From Adiantum capillus-veneris (taxonomy: Eukaryota; Streptophyta; Polypodiopsida; Polypodiales; Pteridaceae): a stretch of 64,000 bases of DNA. This document shows, one piece after another, positions 12,674-24,798 of this stretch. The notes under the pieces were generated by a model. The model saw nothing but the letters and a program-made list of their open reading frames with translations. It was not told the DNA's origin and did not search any database. Position 1 is the first letter of the stretch; every line of letters starts with the position of its first letter. The stretch lies in NCBI GenBank assembly GCA_014529385.2, contig CM043949.1:113713477-113777476 (forward strand), written 5' to 3'. The translations under genes and the position numbers were made by a program.

Positions 12674-12797
12674 ATTTGACTTTCATGCAATTTTGGCAAT
12701 GTAAAGATGTCTTTTTCAAATATAACTAGTCGTGTCTTTTTCAAATATAACAAGTCATGTACATTTGTGTTTTAAGTGATATGAGTAAAACTAAGTA

Positions 12798-12823
12798 GAG
12801 AGAGAGAGAGAGAGAGAGAGATG
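12798..12823. repeat. (GA)n microsatellite
   Basis: About 13 GA units downstream of the H3-like gene. Confidence 0.9.
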
Positions 12824-12857
12824 TCGATAGAAGATCTGTCAACCAAGTGTGGTTGAT

Positions 12858-13085
12858 TGAATAACCAAAAAATAATAATATCACTGTATTCTTGTAAACC
12901 TAGCCTAGGGAAGGTTAAAAAAAGCTGTCTGGGGGCTTGCCGCCGCAGAGGCGCGCGAGAAGGCAAAAGTAACAGTTACTTTTGCCTTCTCGCACGCCTC
13001 TGCAGAGCAGGCCCCCAAACAGCTTTTTCTAACCTTCTCTAGGCTAGGTTTACAAGAATACAATGATATTATGCTTTTTTGGGTT
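12858..13085. repeat. fold-back (MITE-like) palindrome
   Basis: Two arms of about 110 bp are near-perfect reverse complements. The left arm reads through CTTGTAAACCTAGCCTAGGG and ...AGAAGGCAAAAGTAAC; the right arm mirrors it as GTTACTTTTGCCTTCTCG ... CCTAGGTTTACAAG. There is almost no spacer (centre at about 12971), and no coding capacity. It would fold into a long hairpin RNA if transcribed. Located between the H3-like gene and the convergent gene. Confidence 0.88.
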
Positions 13086-13304
13086 ATTTATATGAAAAAA
13101 AACTCTTGATTTTGGTTCAGAGAATTGCACAATCATATCACAAGATAAAACCAATCACCTACTGTCTATCGTACCATAAATCAATACAGAAGATGTAAAG
13201 TACCAATTAAAATCAAGTCCCATTCGAAATTTGAAATAGCAAAGTACAAAGATGTGATATATCTCATTACAAATTTGAAGGAGTTAATTACAAGATATAT
13301 GCAG

Positions 13305-15378
13305 CTATTGAGTGCTTGAGCCATCTAAGATATGGCAAGCAATGTTTTCTCGGCGCTCTTGGGTGCAGGGAAGCTGTTTGTGCAGCACATCCCAAGCAAT
13401 TTGTTCCACATTGCGTAGACCTACAGCTTGGCTTAAGGACACGTTACAAAGCACACGACCACGAATGTGTGTCGCAAATGCAGCACTGGCCAGACATTTA
13501 TTTACAAGATATATAACTTGGGAGGCTTGAGATATGGTTGATAGGCATAGGATGCGGCTCATTGCTTTCATCATTGACACCCAAAATTGACCACAAGAAG
13601 TGTACTCCTTGTGGATTATCGCAAAGCCGTCCTGGGGGAGCTTGCCAAGGTAATGCGCAAGAGATGACTGCCATCCAAAAGCTTGGCGCTTACCATCTCC
13701 TCCCCGACCTGCATGCTCATCTAGCTCCACAACATTCTACAAAGAAATCAATAGGTAAATAAGATTTCAGAACTCAACAATGAAAATTAACGTAATCACA
13801 AAACAAAAATTAATTAACAATAATTAAAATATTAAAAAAATTTCATAAAGTAACACAAATAACAAGAAGTTATAAAAAACTTTCAAATTAAATTACAATC
13901 ATTCAACTCTAAAAACACATCACTACGACTTTAAGATAATGTGCATTGCCAAAATTTGATACAACCATCTGCTTGAACTTACAATTGTGATATTATAAGA
14001 AATTTAAGTACAAAACATAACTACTCTAATGATAAAATCAGATTCTCTTCCGTCATCCACGCCTTTTCAATTTGAATCGTGCTCTCCATGCGGCTACCAA
14101 TCTAGCAAAAAAAAAAAGAAATAGCATACCCACCTTAGAGCAGGGAATAATCCAAAGAACATAAAGATAACATAATTAAGAGAGAAAAATAATTCACCTT
14201 ACGTCGTCCGATGCAAAATTTTGTATCTTCTCCATGCTCTAAACCCATTACTACTAAGTGCTCCCGCACATTGGCCAATGTCCAATGCTTGTTCACTTGG
14301 ACGGTCTCAACATCACCACTCGATAATTTGATTGCAATATCAAATACCTCAATTGTAGCATCGGTGGATTGCAATGGAATCCATTCACCAAGCTTGCACA
14401 TCCATCTTTCATAGAAGTACCGCACGTAAAGGATAGAGCGCACCTTGATGAAACGGATAGCAATGCCAAAACTTCCAACCTGACACCGAAAGCGATCTCC
14501 GTTGTGAAGTCCTTCAAGATACACCCACTTCTCGCCAAGGATGGCTGCCAATGTATCGTAATGTAGATCTTTGCAAACACACATAGTATTTGTATGATGG
14601 AAAGGTAAAGATCCGAATATGCTAGCGAAGACATGAGCAGGACAACACCATCCAAGCCCAATGGAACGCGAGGCTTTTCCAAATTTTAATGATGCTCTCA
14701 CATCAGCTGCAATCTTGGCTTTCAAAGACATTACAGTGAATGCATCTAACTTTGGCCACTCCATGCTACGCAAGGTTGTAGCCTACAAAGGTTATAGCTC
14801 TCCGTAGCTTTGCTCATCTGTAGGTACAATGTACTTGTGGGTGTAGAAGAACACCCTTTGTCGTGCAAGGTTTGATGAAGTTTTGTTGGAGAAGAGCATA
14901 TCCCCAAGACTTGCATGGATAGACGTAAATGTGCTTGAAAGGCACGAGAGCTGTTGCTCCTCCACAAGGCTAGAAGGGAAAACATCTACATAGAAACAAA
15001 ACAGTCCATGAGATGTAAAAAGTCCAATTTTTTGTTACCGCCAAAACCATTGAAGTGCAAGGGACATACAATTACAAGGAAAATCCCTTGGGTTGGTGAT
15101 CCCTCGTAGACGCATGTGTCTAAACATGAAGAGATATTGAACGATTGCCATCGTACCCTTCTTACTTGTTTGAAGCCTATTAGTCTTCCCTCCCAATGGA
15201 GATCAACGTTTGATCTTTCACGAACACGATAGGGACAGATTGCGGAAGGTTGCATGTAGACCCACGTACCTTATTGAAAAACCTGAGGTTCCCATTGCTA
15301 CTCCTCATTCTTCGAGTTCTGGAGAACCATACTTTGAATGATGGGTTTGGGGCGTCTATTTTGACCATTGTTTGCCAT
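13305..15378 (-). pseudogene. three-exon gene of unknown function in the H3-carrying transposon (519 codons, four premature stops)
   Basis: Exons on the - strand: 15378-15039, 14985-14198 and 13736-13305, with borders GCG|GTAACA..TATGTAG, AAG|GTGAAT..TTTGTAG. Phases (1 then 0) close to 519 residues plus stop. The chosen start, MANNGQNRR, has a good plant ATG context (CATCCATGG). The N-terminal region contains GTWVYMQPSAICPYRVRERS; the middle has DVFPSSLVEEQQLS and PAHVFASIFGSLPFHH; before the second donor lies HWTLANVREHLVVMGLEHGE, loosely ubiquitin-like in look; exon 3 begins NVVELDEHAGRGGDGK. I do not recognise a family. Four stops (after NEE, after PQVFQ, after YGEL, and two codons later) all fit CAG/CAA to stop changes. 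A pyrimidine-rich acceptor at about 14101 suggests an additional or alternative exon. It converges on the transposase/H3 pair and is probably an accessory gene of the element. Confidence 0.6.
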
Positions 15379-15394
15379 GGATGCTTAAGTGGGA

Positions 15395-15600
15395 GCTTGA
15401 AATTGCGATGAAGAGCTTGGGGAAGGAGGAGGGAGACAGAGTTTAGAGAGAGAGTGGAAGCTTAAAGTTGCAATGGAGAGCTTGAGGAAGGAGGAGGGAG
15501 ACAGAGTTTAGAGAGAGAGTGGGAGCTTAAAGTTGCAATGGAGAGCTTGAAGAAGGAGGAAGGTGTAAGAGTTTAGAGAGAGAGTGGGAGCTTTGTGTTA
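15395..15600. repeat. three ~68 bp tandem units upstream of the - strand gene
   Basis: The unit GAGCTTGAGGAAGGAGGAGG...ACAGAGTTTAGAGAGAGAGTGG recurs three times. It lies directly upstream of the start of the - strand gene, hence in its likely promoter or 5' leader. Confidence 0.75.
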
Positions 15601-15780
15601 TGGAAAGGGGTTATGGAGGAAGGGAGTCTTGGGAAAAAGGTTCTAGAGTGAGAAAATGACTTTTTGGTCATAGGGTAGGTTTGGGGGCGAGTTTTGGATG
15701 GAATATTTTGAATTTAGTTTTTTATTTTTTCTTTTTGAAATTTTAGGGTTTTTGCAAAAAAATATGTGTGGACCCACCAC

Positions 15781-15812
<32 letters not shown>
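15781..15812. repeat. poly-C tract (~30 nt)
   Basis: Uninterrupted cytosine run near the right end of the transposon; length in assembly may be unreliable. Confidence 0.9.
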
Positions 15813-15952
15813 TTTTTCCCCCTCCCTCTTTTACCCATCCACCTCCCTCTAGGATACAAAGCAATAAATGAGTGGACAACCCTATTATTATCTCTACTTT
15901 CTTAGGTTCTAGACTTATATACATTGCTCTCTTCCTATTGGCTGGAGCCTAA

Positions 15953-16000
15953 TTAACCTTAATCCTATATGGCCCAAGGAGAGTCCACATTTTTCCTAAT
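15953..16000 (-). repeat. right terminal inverted repeat of the H3-carrying transposon
   Basis: Ends ...CCACATTTTTCCTAAT; its reverse complement aligns with the left end at 7842-7889. Confidence 0.85.
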
Positions 16001-16003
16001 ATA

Positions 16004-16573
16004 GCCGTGACCTGCAAACATCTTTTCAAAAGATTAAAGAGGTTATATCCATCTCCCAACTAAGGTGAAAATCTGTTGCGGACAAGAACAAAATGGCCTT
16101 AACGTTCAAAAAAAAATGATTGGGTCTTACTTAAGTTTCCTAAGGCTCGATTGAGGCAAACGACGGGCAGAAATCCTACGGGCCATCAAAAGTATTATGC
16201 TAAACTAGCAAAATGATACTATGGTTCTTTTCAAAATTTAAAGCCAATCAATGAGGTGGCTTATCAACTCAAGTTGCCTAACCATTGGCTCATACACAAT
16301 GCTTTTGATGTGATCCTACTCAAGCCCTACAAAGGGGAGCCTCCAAATGAACCAATTATTGAAGACCCTCCCAAAATCGAAGATCAAGAAGAGGTACTAC
16401 AACCCAAAGCTATCCTTCTGCATGAAGACAAGGTATTACAACATGGTAAGATTATCGGACGGTATCTTATTAAGTTCAAAAATTATCCTTTTGAAGATGC
16501 TAGATGGATGCAAGGAATCCAACTTAAGGATAGTATGAACCTTGTCAACACTTACAATGCTACGTTAGAGTAA
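16004..16573 (+). pseudogene. integrase C-terminus with chromodomain, gypsy element A (continuation after the insertion)
   Basis: Resumes the integrase interrupted at 7838: RDLQTSFQK-like codons, then the GPY/F-type region and, in the open frame 16256-16573, LPNHWLIHNAFDVILLKPYK, followed by a chromodomain-like block (GRYLIKFKNYPFEDARWM). Chromodomains at this place mark the chromovirus clade and bind chromatin marks to steer integration (established). The preceding part is shifted in frame. It ends at TAA 16571-16573, 345 bp before the PPT. Confidence 0.82.
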
Positions 16574-16917
16574 GCAAATGTACACGTTTCTTTTAAATGA
16601 TCAATGTTTTTGTCTTATAAGACTAATTCTCTCTTTATTATGCACAAATTTAAGTAGTATGCATACTAAGAATTATGTTTGGGATGACGACGTCTTTCAA
16701 ACACCATGTAGAAGTTGTCACTCTACTTGGGAGGATGAAATGGACTAAAGAGCAGACATGCTTGCGGTAGCTATGTCTCCCAAGCACCAAATGGATTAGT
16801 CATCCATCTTGGAATGATGTCGTAGGGTAAAAAGGGATCCTCTACCCTCTAAGACAAATCGACTAATGACTATGGCTTTATCTCTTTTACCTCATAGTCA
16901 AGGATGACTATGATTTC

Positions 16918-16930
16918 AAGAGAGAGGTAA
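16918..16930 (+). promoter_or_regulatory. polypurine tract of gypsy element A
   Basis: AAGAGAGAGGTAA immediately precedes the 3' LTR start TGTCATTAAAT. Confidence 0.8.
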
Positions 16931-17644
16931 TGTCATTAAATATAATATCTAACCAACACAAATGATTTTCTCATATTAAACTGATCATTTAATGTGGGAT
17001 AATAAATGGGAACAAGGGTTTGAATATAGCCATGTGCTTAGGGATCTATCTCAACACGGGGCCAATGGTAAAGGGGCCCAAATGAGAGACGGTCTGTCAA
17101 AGAGCAAGGTTAACTAATGGAGCTTAAAATACCTTAGGGTTAGCCTCATTAAAGACCTCCAATGGTTAGTGTTAAAAGTCCTTTGATCTTAGGCAAGCTA
17201 CGACTGAGCTTGAGGTGGGAACCCGACCTAAACTTACCTTTGACCTTAGGCAAGCTAGGGTTGAGCTTGAGGTGGGAACTCTACCTAAAGTGCTTGTAAT
17301 CCTTGATGACTAAGGTACTTGAGGTACTTGTCATACTTAATGAGGAAGGTGCTTGAGAAGCTTCCCATGCATGGGGGGTAAGGTGCTTGAGTCAAAAAGA
17401 GACCCCACAAACTTAATGAGGAAGGTGCTTGAGAAGCTTCGTATGCATAAAAGTCCCAACGTTAGGGGAATCTTTGACCTAACCTTCCACTCACCCAAAG
17501 GGCATCCTTTTTCTCAGAGGGCACATGGGACTCAAGTAAGACTCTCCCTAAGCTTAACCACATGGTGTGCTTTAATGCTATTGGTTGGGCTAAAGAGGGG
17601 TCTAACGAGCTTCTAGTTCCATCCAGCAAATATCGAGATATTTT

Positions 17645-17707
<63 letters not shown>

Positions 17708-18588
17708 AGGGGTAAGGAGGACACTTGTCATAAGACTACCCATGTACTTGACTGCATGCTGCATGTGCTTGGCTTGGGGGAGAGGGGTCCAATGAGCTTG
17801 AAGCATGTGGAGAAGCCACAAATCGCCTCAAGCCCCCCTCAAGCAAACAAGGGGGGTGCTAGGAGGATATACACCACACACATACTCATTTTGTGGATCA
17901 TTCTCACTTGGTGAAAGTTGAGGAACTTTACCTCCTTCTCCAAGATTGTTAGAAGTGAGAGCCTACACCAACACTCTTGGCTATGGAATGCAAATCCAAC
18001 CAAGAGCAATGCTTCAATGCTTAAACTTGCCATATTCTCCATCTTCATTACTATGCTATTATGTATGCTAGCAAGAAGAGTAATGCTAAGTGAGAAAATA
18101 TATCTTTCTCCTATGGAATGTTTCTTCTTCCTCTTCCCTATCCTCATTCCCCACTAGCTCTCTCTACCTTCGAAGGTGTTTGAGGCCTTGGGACTGAGGC
18201 TTGGGATAGTTAGGATAGTTAATGATTTCTACAAAGTTTATGTTATGCTTGTGATGCATGAAGCTTTCCATCTTCATTGCATCACCTAGGTCACAAGGAA
18301 CACAAAGATTGTATTGTACCAAGTCTCTCTTGATGGGAGAAACTATAATACAAATGCCTATTGGAGGGGGGACCGGCTCCGTATGAATCCGGTCCTCAAC
18401 TATTGTCATGTTATCTAAACTCTCTCTCTTGCAAAAGTATTGTTCATGACAAGTTAGCTAAGTACCATGTTTATGTTGCAACCATCAATTAAGTTCACCC
18501 GCTATGCTCACAAAGTAATCTCACAAAAGTGCTTCATCTAATTTCCTAACTCTGCTACTCTCAAAACTCATAGGCCATTTCCATTACA
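16931..18588 (+). repeat. 3' LTR of gypsy element A
   Basis: Partner of 1518-3158, with the same TG...CA termini, the same interior landmarks (AACACGGGGCCAATGG, CACTCTTGGCTATGGAATGC) and a longer (CT)n tract at 17650-17706. It is followed by TGGTT, nearly the TGGTG before the 5' LTR. Confidence 0.93.
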
Positions 18589-18593
18589 TGGTT

Positions 18594-20061
18594 TCAAAAG
18601 GATGTGTGAGATTTTTAGCTTGCTTTAGCAAGCACATGTACATGCAATGCAAGTCGCTAGTGTAGGACCAGCTATCAGGTTGGCTTGGGTGCCCATAATT
18701 GAATTTTTTAAAGTGTCATTTGTATATAACTAAAACTCATGTGAAAACATAAAACAGTTCAACCAAATATTAAAAATTTCCTGGTTTTTACTTGTCGTGC
18801 CTCCTTCATGCTTTTTTATGTAGTCTTTTGCCCTTGACCAGCCTTGCCTATGTGTCGAGCCATGGCAGCTTGCTGTTCGCAGCAATTTTTCACATAGAGG
18901 GACATAGATTTGAAATTTGTGGTCTTCATAACTTTTGTTGCAAAAACCTCACAAAATTTTGGAGGCTCGAAAGCATCCCTTTTGGAATTGTGGTGTAGGA
19001 GATACAATCTGTTTCTCGCAGGGTACATGATATGACAACTCGCAAGCAATTTAGTGTATGGTATATTGTGGAAGCTTCCTTGTTTTTTGTTGTATCTATA
19101 CTTAAAAATTGTGGTTTTGAAGAAATATTTGGTGAAGGGGGAAGCTCTATTCCTCAACTACATTGGTCAGTGTGTGTTGTAAATCCATGCCAGGGCAGGT
19201 GCTTTCTAGTTTTGATGTTGGTCTTTTGGCTTGGCGTGTGCTTGTACATTCCCAAGGATCACTTGCCTTTGACTTCTGGCGTGTGGCGGACTTGGATGCC
19301 CTTTAAGTATACTTGGTATAAATAGAAGCAATATGGCACACGTCTTTACCAGTCAGGACTAAGTCGTCTCCAAGCTCCGCTCCCCTTCTTCTATCCACAC
19401 GCTCTTGGCACTTGCCGTTAAAAAAACGCTATAGCTTACCCATTTTCATTGTCATCACCAAAGTGCCAAATACTCAGAGATTTGTGTCTTGTCAAATTTT
19501 GTTGATTTTTGTCAAGGTTAGCTTAAAATTAAATATTGTGGTGTGTCGTTGTGTAGACCTTGTCAAACTCTCTGGTGTGTGGTCGTGTAGGTAAGATGGC
19601 CTTCACATAGGACAAATAAGAGCGCCCCTAGGGGTGGTATTATTTGGAAGCTACATTCTCACTGAGCAAACTATGCAAAGCTGGCAAGTCCATGCACGTT
19701 CACTACGCCTCTTATTCAAAGGGTGGTCGAAGGACCCTCCAGATGTAACATGCACCTCTTGTACTTGCAGTTGCCAGTTTTTTATTTCAATGGTGACAAA
19801 CGCAAGATATTGTTGTTTACAAAAGGGGGGAGAGAAAGCTCAAGAAGGGTCGAGGGGCTTCTATCAGTTATATATGATTGTAGCAAAAACCTTCTTGCTT
19901 GCCTCTGCTGAGCATTCGCATGAGAAACATCTCTTGCTTAGAGGGTGTATGTGGCCTTGAAAAATAGTAATCACTCACTCTCTTTCTCTCTCTCTCTCAA
20001 TCAATCAACAAGTCGTGAGTCTTGGGCCTATGGGAGAGACCTCTTAAGCCTTGAAAAAAAG

Positions 20062-20097
<36 letters not shown>

Positions 20098-20628
20098 CAA
20101 GGATGTGTTGATTGTGCCACAACCCATCTTTTCATGGATTGCCCAAAGCTTCTCTAAAAGAAAAAGGACGGTAATATTGAAGCCACCGCAAAATGTTGAA
20201 GCCACCACAAAATTTGAAAAGAACCATGCACAAAATTTGAAAAGAACCATGACTCAAATACTGTTTTTTTTTGGGGTAAAGCAAAATTGTGAGTGAATGT
20301 ATTCAAAATGCCATCGAGGATTATACAATCGACCTCAAGTGCATACCGAGCCTTGATGGACAAATGGTTACATCAGAGTCTTACAATGAAGCTAGATAGA
20401 AGTACAATCACAAGGAGCTCGGTCCTTTACATAACAAGGCTTGATCAGATGGTGAGGGTTTTTTAAAAGACACCCAAAGTGTGAACTAAGGTAAAGTCTC
20501 TCTTCGCTAATTTGTTGAGGCACCCATGCCACTAAATGAGCACAACGTGAGTGACAAAAAATTTGAGTCTTAATAGACTCTATGTGAAAAGTCATCTCTC
20601 GATAGTGTGCTCTGCACCTCTGCAACTA

Positions 20629-20684
<56 letters not shown>

Positions 20685-21090
20685 GGCCGAAGGCCGGCAG
20701 CTAGACTAGTAGTAGCTAATATGGACATTGCACAGTGGGATAAGAGCAATCAATCCATTGAAGATGCTTTCATAGCTACACCTTCTTGATGAGAACCTCT
20801 TCTTACACAATGTAATTTTCTTATTGTTATGTATACCTATAGGAAATCCAAACATTGGACTCAAGCAGTAGGTTTGACAAAGTGTCTCGTTAAGGGGAAT
20901 CAAGAAAGATCCCTTGGTTTCAGGAGAAAGTGAAAAGAAAAGGGCACGCCCTTGGGCTTGGGAGAAAGGGAAAAATGATAAAGCAAATTGATTTTTTGTG
21001 GATTGCAACCTTCTTTATGTTTGTGTTTAATGGTCCACTATGTAGAATGTAGGTGTGCCAAAGGGAAAAATCGGCAGATGCCGCGTGGAG

Positions 21091-21128
<38 letters not shown>

Positions 21129-21408
21129 CTGATTGTATTTCCATGCGTCAAAAGGTACCGCAAGATAGATATTTTCTCCTTTTGCGTACGTGTTGCAGTA
21201 TAGCAGAGTAGAGATGTGTCGTTTGAGCAGATTAAGGAAGGAGTCTCTCTGTCCGTGTCCACGTTTTCTCACTATAGGGGAGAGATGACGTCTCCGTCAA
21301 GAATGGCAGGAGACAGAGGGAGCTAGTAGGCAGTCTGTGTGTGTGTGTGTGTGTGTGCACGCGCGCGCACGCGTACGCCTTGTAGGTGTGCAGGCAGCAA
21401 TGGAGATG

Positions 21409-21452
<44 letters not shown>

Positions 21453-22240
21453 CTGTGTCCACGCTATAAGAGTGGAGCCGAGAGTGAGTGGAAACCATTG
21501 CACCACACGGGTGCTAAGCCAAGCTCCAAGGCTTCATGGTGAATCTAGAGGTGCTAATCCAGACCTATAGAAGTTGTGGTTGATGACATGGGCAACACGG
21601 AATCACTGGCGTATCCAGTGAAAGGAGTAGTAGTTGGTGCACGAGGGGGGGGGGGGGGCACGTGGGGGATTGGCCGATAGGTCTGCTCACATGAGATGGG
21701 TGATGGAAGGCGAGAGGACGGAAAGGGGGGAACGAGGGTGTGGAGGGAATGGCATGGGACGTGCCAACTAGAGTTTTCCTTTTGTCTTTCTATTGTACGT
21801 GGATTATTAGCAACTAGTACGTGACCCGCGCGTTGATGCGGCCAAAGAAACATTGAAGCTATTCTCCTGGGGCTATTTTCTCTTCCAAGTGGAATACTAT
21901 TAATACTTCCTTCCTACATGTATAGTCTATTGCAATTTTTTTAACAATTTGAGTGTGGTGATGGTAGTAGGGAGAAACTTTACACATATCATGTACAACT
22001 GCTCACTGTTGTACATTACACCTTCGAGGGGTAATTGTGGGAGCCACCTCCCAACAGGGAAGGAGGATACACCCAAGAGAATGCAACCCACAAGCCCCTC
22101 AAACCCTCATCCTTTGGGTTACTTCACAAAGGTCTCACCAACGGAGCTACACTTCCTACATGTATAGTCTGTTGCATTTTTAAAACTGATGCGTGACACG
22201 ACCTCTTGATAGATTCTAATAAACATGGTTATATGTAATC
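18594..22240. other. non-coding spacer with microsatellites
   Basis: No gene can be supported. Short open frames are scattered and show no recognisable domain. Contains (CT)n at 20066-20094, (GA)n at 20632-20681 and 21090-21127, (GT)n at 21335-21358 and 21411-21450, and a G-run at 21646-21658. Confidence 0.5.
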
Positions 22241-22245
22241 TGATG

Positions 22246-23875
22246 TGTCATAAAATCTAATATCTAACCAACCCAAATGATTTTCTCATATTAAATTGAT
22301 CACTTAATGTGGGAGAAGAAATGGGAACAAGTGTTAAGATATAGATATGTGCTTATAGATCTATCTCAACACGGGGCCAATAGTAAAGGGGCCCGAATGG
22401 GAGATGGTCTATCAAGAGCAAGGCTAACCAATGGAGCATAAGACCTTAGGGTTAGCTTCATTGAAGACCTCCAATAATGTGTGTAAAAGTCCTTTGACCT
22501 TAGGTAAGCTAGGGCTGAGCTTGAGGTGGGAACCCGGCCCAAGCTCGAGGTGCTTGTCGTGCTTGAGGTGCTTGTCCTGCTTGAGGTGCTTGTCATGCTT
22601 GAGGTGCTTGATTAAGATGCTTGAGGTTCTTGACTGGCTCCATGCTTGAGGTGCTTGACTTGGTGCATGATTAAGGTGCTTGAGGTGCCTTGAGAAGCTT
22701 GCCTGAGATGCTTGTGGGAACACCCCCTACTTCAAGTTCTTAGTCATGCTTGATGACTAAGGGGCTTGCTCATCCAAAGTCAAAAATATCCCTACAAGGA
22801 GGCGGGCGAGCCTACAAGGGTGGGGGGATGAGAGAGAACACACACACACACACACAAGGGAAGCCCCAGCTTGAAGAGGCAGCAAGGACACTTGTCAAGT
22901 TCCTTCCCATGTTGCCCTCATGGTGTGCCTGAAGCCTATTGGTTGGCCACCCAAGGGGTCCAATGATAATTTAGGATATTTAATTAATTGATTTTGCATT
23001 TATCAAGTCCTCTCTCTCAAAGGGGAAAGGGGGACACTTGTCCCAAGGCTACCCATGTTGCTTGTAATGGCTCCTGCTTGTGATTGGCTAGGCCTGGAGG
23101 GGTCCAATGAGCTTCAAGCATGAGCTACAAGGGAGGGTCGACCCAAGCAAGCTAGGGGGGTGCTTAGGGGGTATACTCACCCACACACACTCACAAGCAC
23201 TCTCATTGTGTACTATGCAAAGTGCAAGAGCTCCCTCTCCTTCTCCAAGCAAGTAGAGGTTGAGAGCCTACACCAACACTCTTGGCTATGGAGTGCAAAT
23301 CCAACCAAGAGCCATGCTTCAATGCTTAATCTTGCCATCTCCTTCTTCTTCATTACTATGCTATTATGTATGCTAGCAACAAGAGTATGATAAGTGAGGA
23401 ACTAATTCTTTCTCCTACGAAATGTTTCTTCTTCCTCTTCCCTACCCTCATTCCCTGCTAGCTCTCTCCACCTTCGAAGGTGTTTGAGGTCTTGGGACTG
23501 AGGCTTGGGATAGTTAAAGCTTTCTTCAATTTTATGTTATGTTTGTGATGCATGAAGCCTTCCATCTTCATGGCATCACCTAGGTCACAAGGAACACAAA
23601 GGCTGTATTGTAACAAGTCTCTCTTTATGGGAGAAATCATAATACAAATTCCTATTGGACGGGGGATCGGCTCCACATAAATCCGGTCCTCAATTGTTGT
23701 CATGTTCTCTAAACTCTCTCTCTTGCAAAAGTATTGTCTATGCCAAGTTAACTAATTGCTATGATTATGTTGCTATCTTCAATTATGTCAACCTGCTATG
23801 CTCACAAAATCATTTCTTGAAAGTACTCTCATTAAATTCCGCTACTCTCACATTGAATAGGAAAATTCCATTACA
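22246..23875 (+). repeat. solo LTR of the gypsy A family
   Basis: Starts TGTCATAAAATC and ends ...CCATTACA like the other LTRs, and is flanked on both sides by TGATG (22241-22245 and 23876-23880), a perfect 5 bp target duplication. No internal sequence follows, so it arose by LTR-LTR recombination. Between 22540 and 22720 it carries a private minisatellite expansion of the phrase CTTGAGGTGCTTGTCATG; its CT tract is reduced to a stub. Confidence 0.93.
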
Positions 23876-23971
23876 TGATGCAAAGCATTCTTTGATACCA
23901 AGTGCTTGGGAGCTTCTCATAGGCATTATTTTTCATGAGGTGCTTGACAAACTTAGGAGTGCTCTACTTCT

Positions 23972-24007
<36 letters not shown>

Positions 24008-24798
24008 CTCCTTTTGGTCTACCTTTGTCTAACGATGTTACCAAGCTTGATTATATATATAAGATAAGTTAGCATGGTGTTAAGAGATGAAATCTAAGAT
24101 AAGTCACTCAAAATTTGTTTGGAAATGGAGGAGGCTCTAGAATGGGTTTTAGCAATGGGAACAAAATTGGATTCACAGTCTCTTCTCCACTCCCTTACTT
24201 GATTCTATCCTTGTGTCTTTCTTGTGAGCAAGGCATGGTAGTGGTGCACGTCATAACCTCCTATATAGAAGGAAGTAAGTCTTCCCCTTAGTCTACCTAG
24301 GGTTGGCAAAGTGCTACCAAGTGAAAAAGTACAAACTGAGTAAGTTAGCAGGTTTTGAAAGATGGCATGTAACTATAAAATTGTTCGTGTCTAAGAGTGG
24401 AGTTGTGAAAATATTAGGGATCATAGTCTCCAATGTACCATAAATGCTTCTCAAGTTTCAAAAAGATGAGGTGGATTTCTTCTAATATCAAGAATGTGAT
24501 TGACCCTTCTATCTATGTTTCTCTTTGGATGCATCACTTGCTTGCATCTTTATCTATGTTTTTTGAGCAAGCATGGTAATGGTGCTCATCTTTATGTAAT
24601 CAAAATAGTAAATTAAGAGTCTAGTACGATAATGTGCACACTGTTTTTTCACGTACACTTTCACTCCATTTGCACCTTAAAAGTGATAGAAAGGAAATCA
24701 AAATAAGGTCGTTCAAATGCTTATTTTGTAGAAGTTTTGGCTATTATGCTAAATTGAAGGACATGGTGCAAAATGCAGTTTATGACCTACAATCATTC

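Larger units (their letters stand above)
7842..16000. mobile_element. ~8.2 kb gene-rich DNA transposon with TIRs, nested in gypsy A (carries an H3-like gene)
   Basis: Both ends carry inverted repeats: left starts ATTAGGAAAAAAATGGACCC, right (reverse complement) starts ATTAGGAAAAATGTGGACTC, and similarity continues through CTTGGG-CCAT-TA-GGATT for about 45 bp. The ends interrupt one gypsy integrase reading frame: left flank encodes the region up to codons of ...NE, and right flank resumes with RDLQTSFQK-like codons at 16004. Inside are a spliced transposase-like gene (8755-11612, +), an H3-like gene (11834-12673, +), a fold-back element (12858-13085) and a spliced gene of unknown function (15378-13305, -). 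I cannot define a clean target duplication, so the superfamily is left open. Confidence 0.85.

Noticed and set aside
15180-15368. 62-codon frame starting MVKIDAPN as the start of the - strand gene
   Set aside because: The frame from ATG 15378 continues in phase through the spliced model, whereas this one ends without joining the downstream coding block.
18594-22240. Coding exons in frames at 19032-19325 and 19634-19960
   Set aside because: No conserved residues, no consistent splice pattern and no homology pattern that I recognise.
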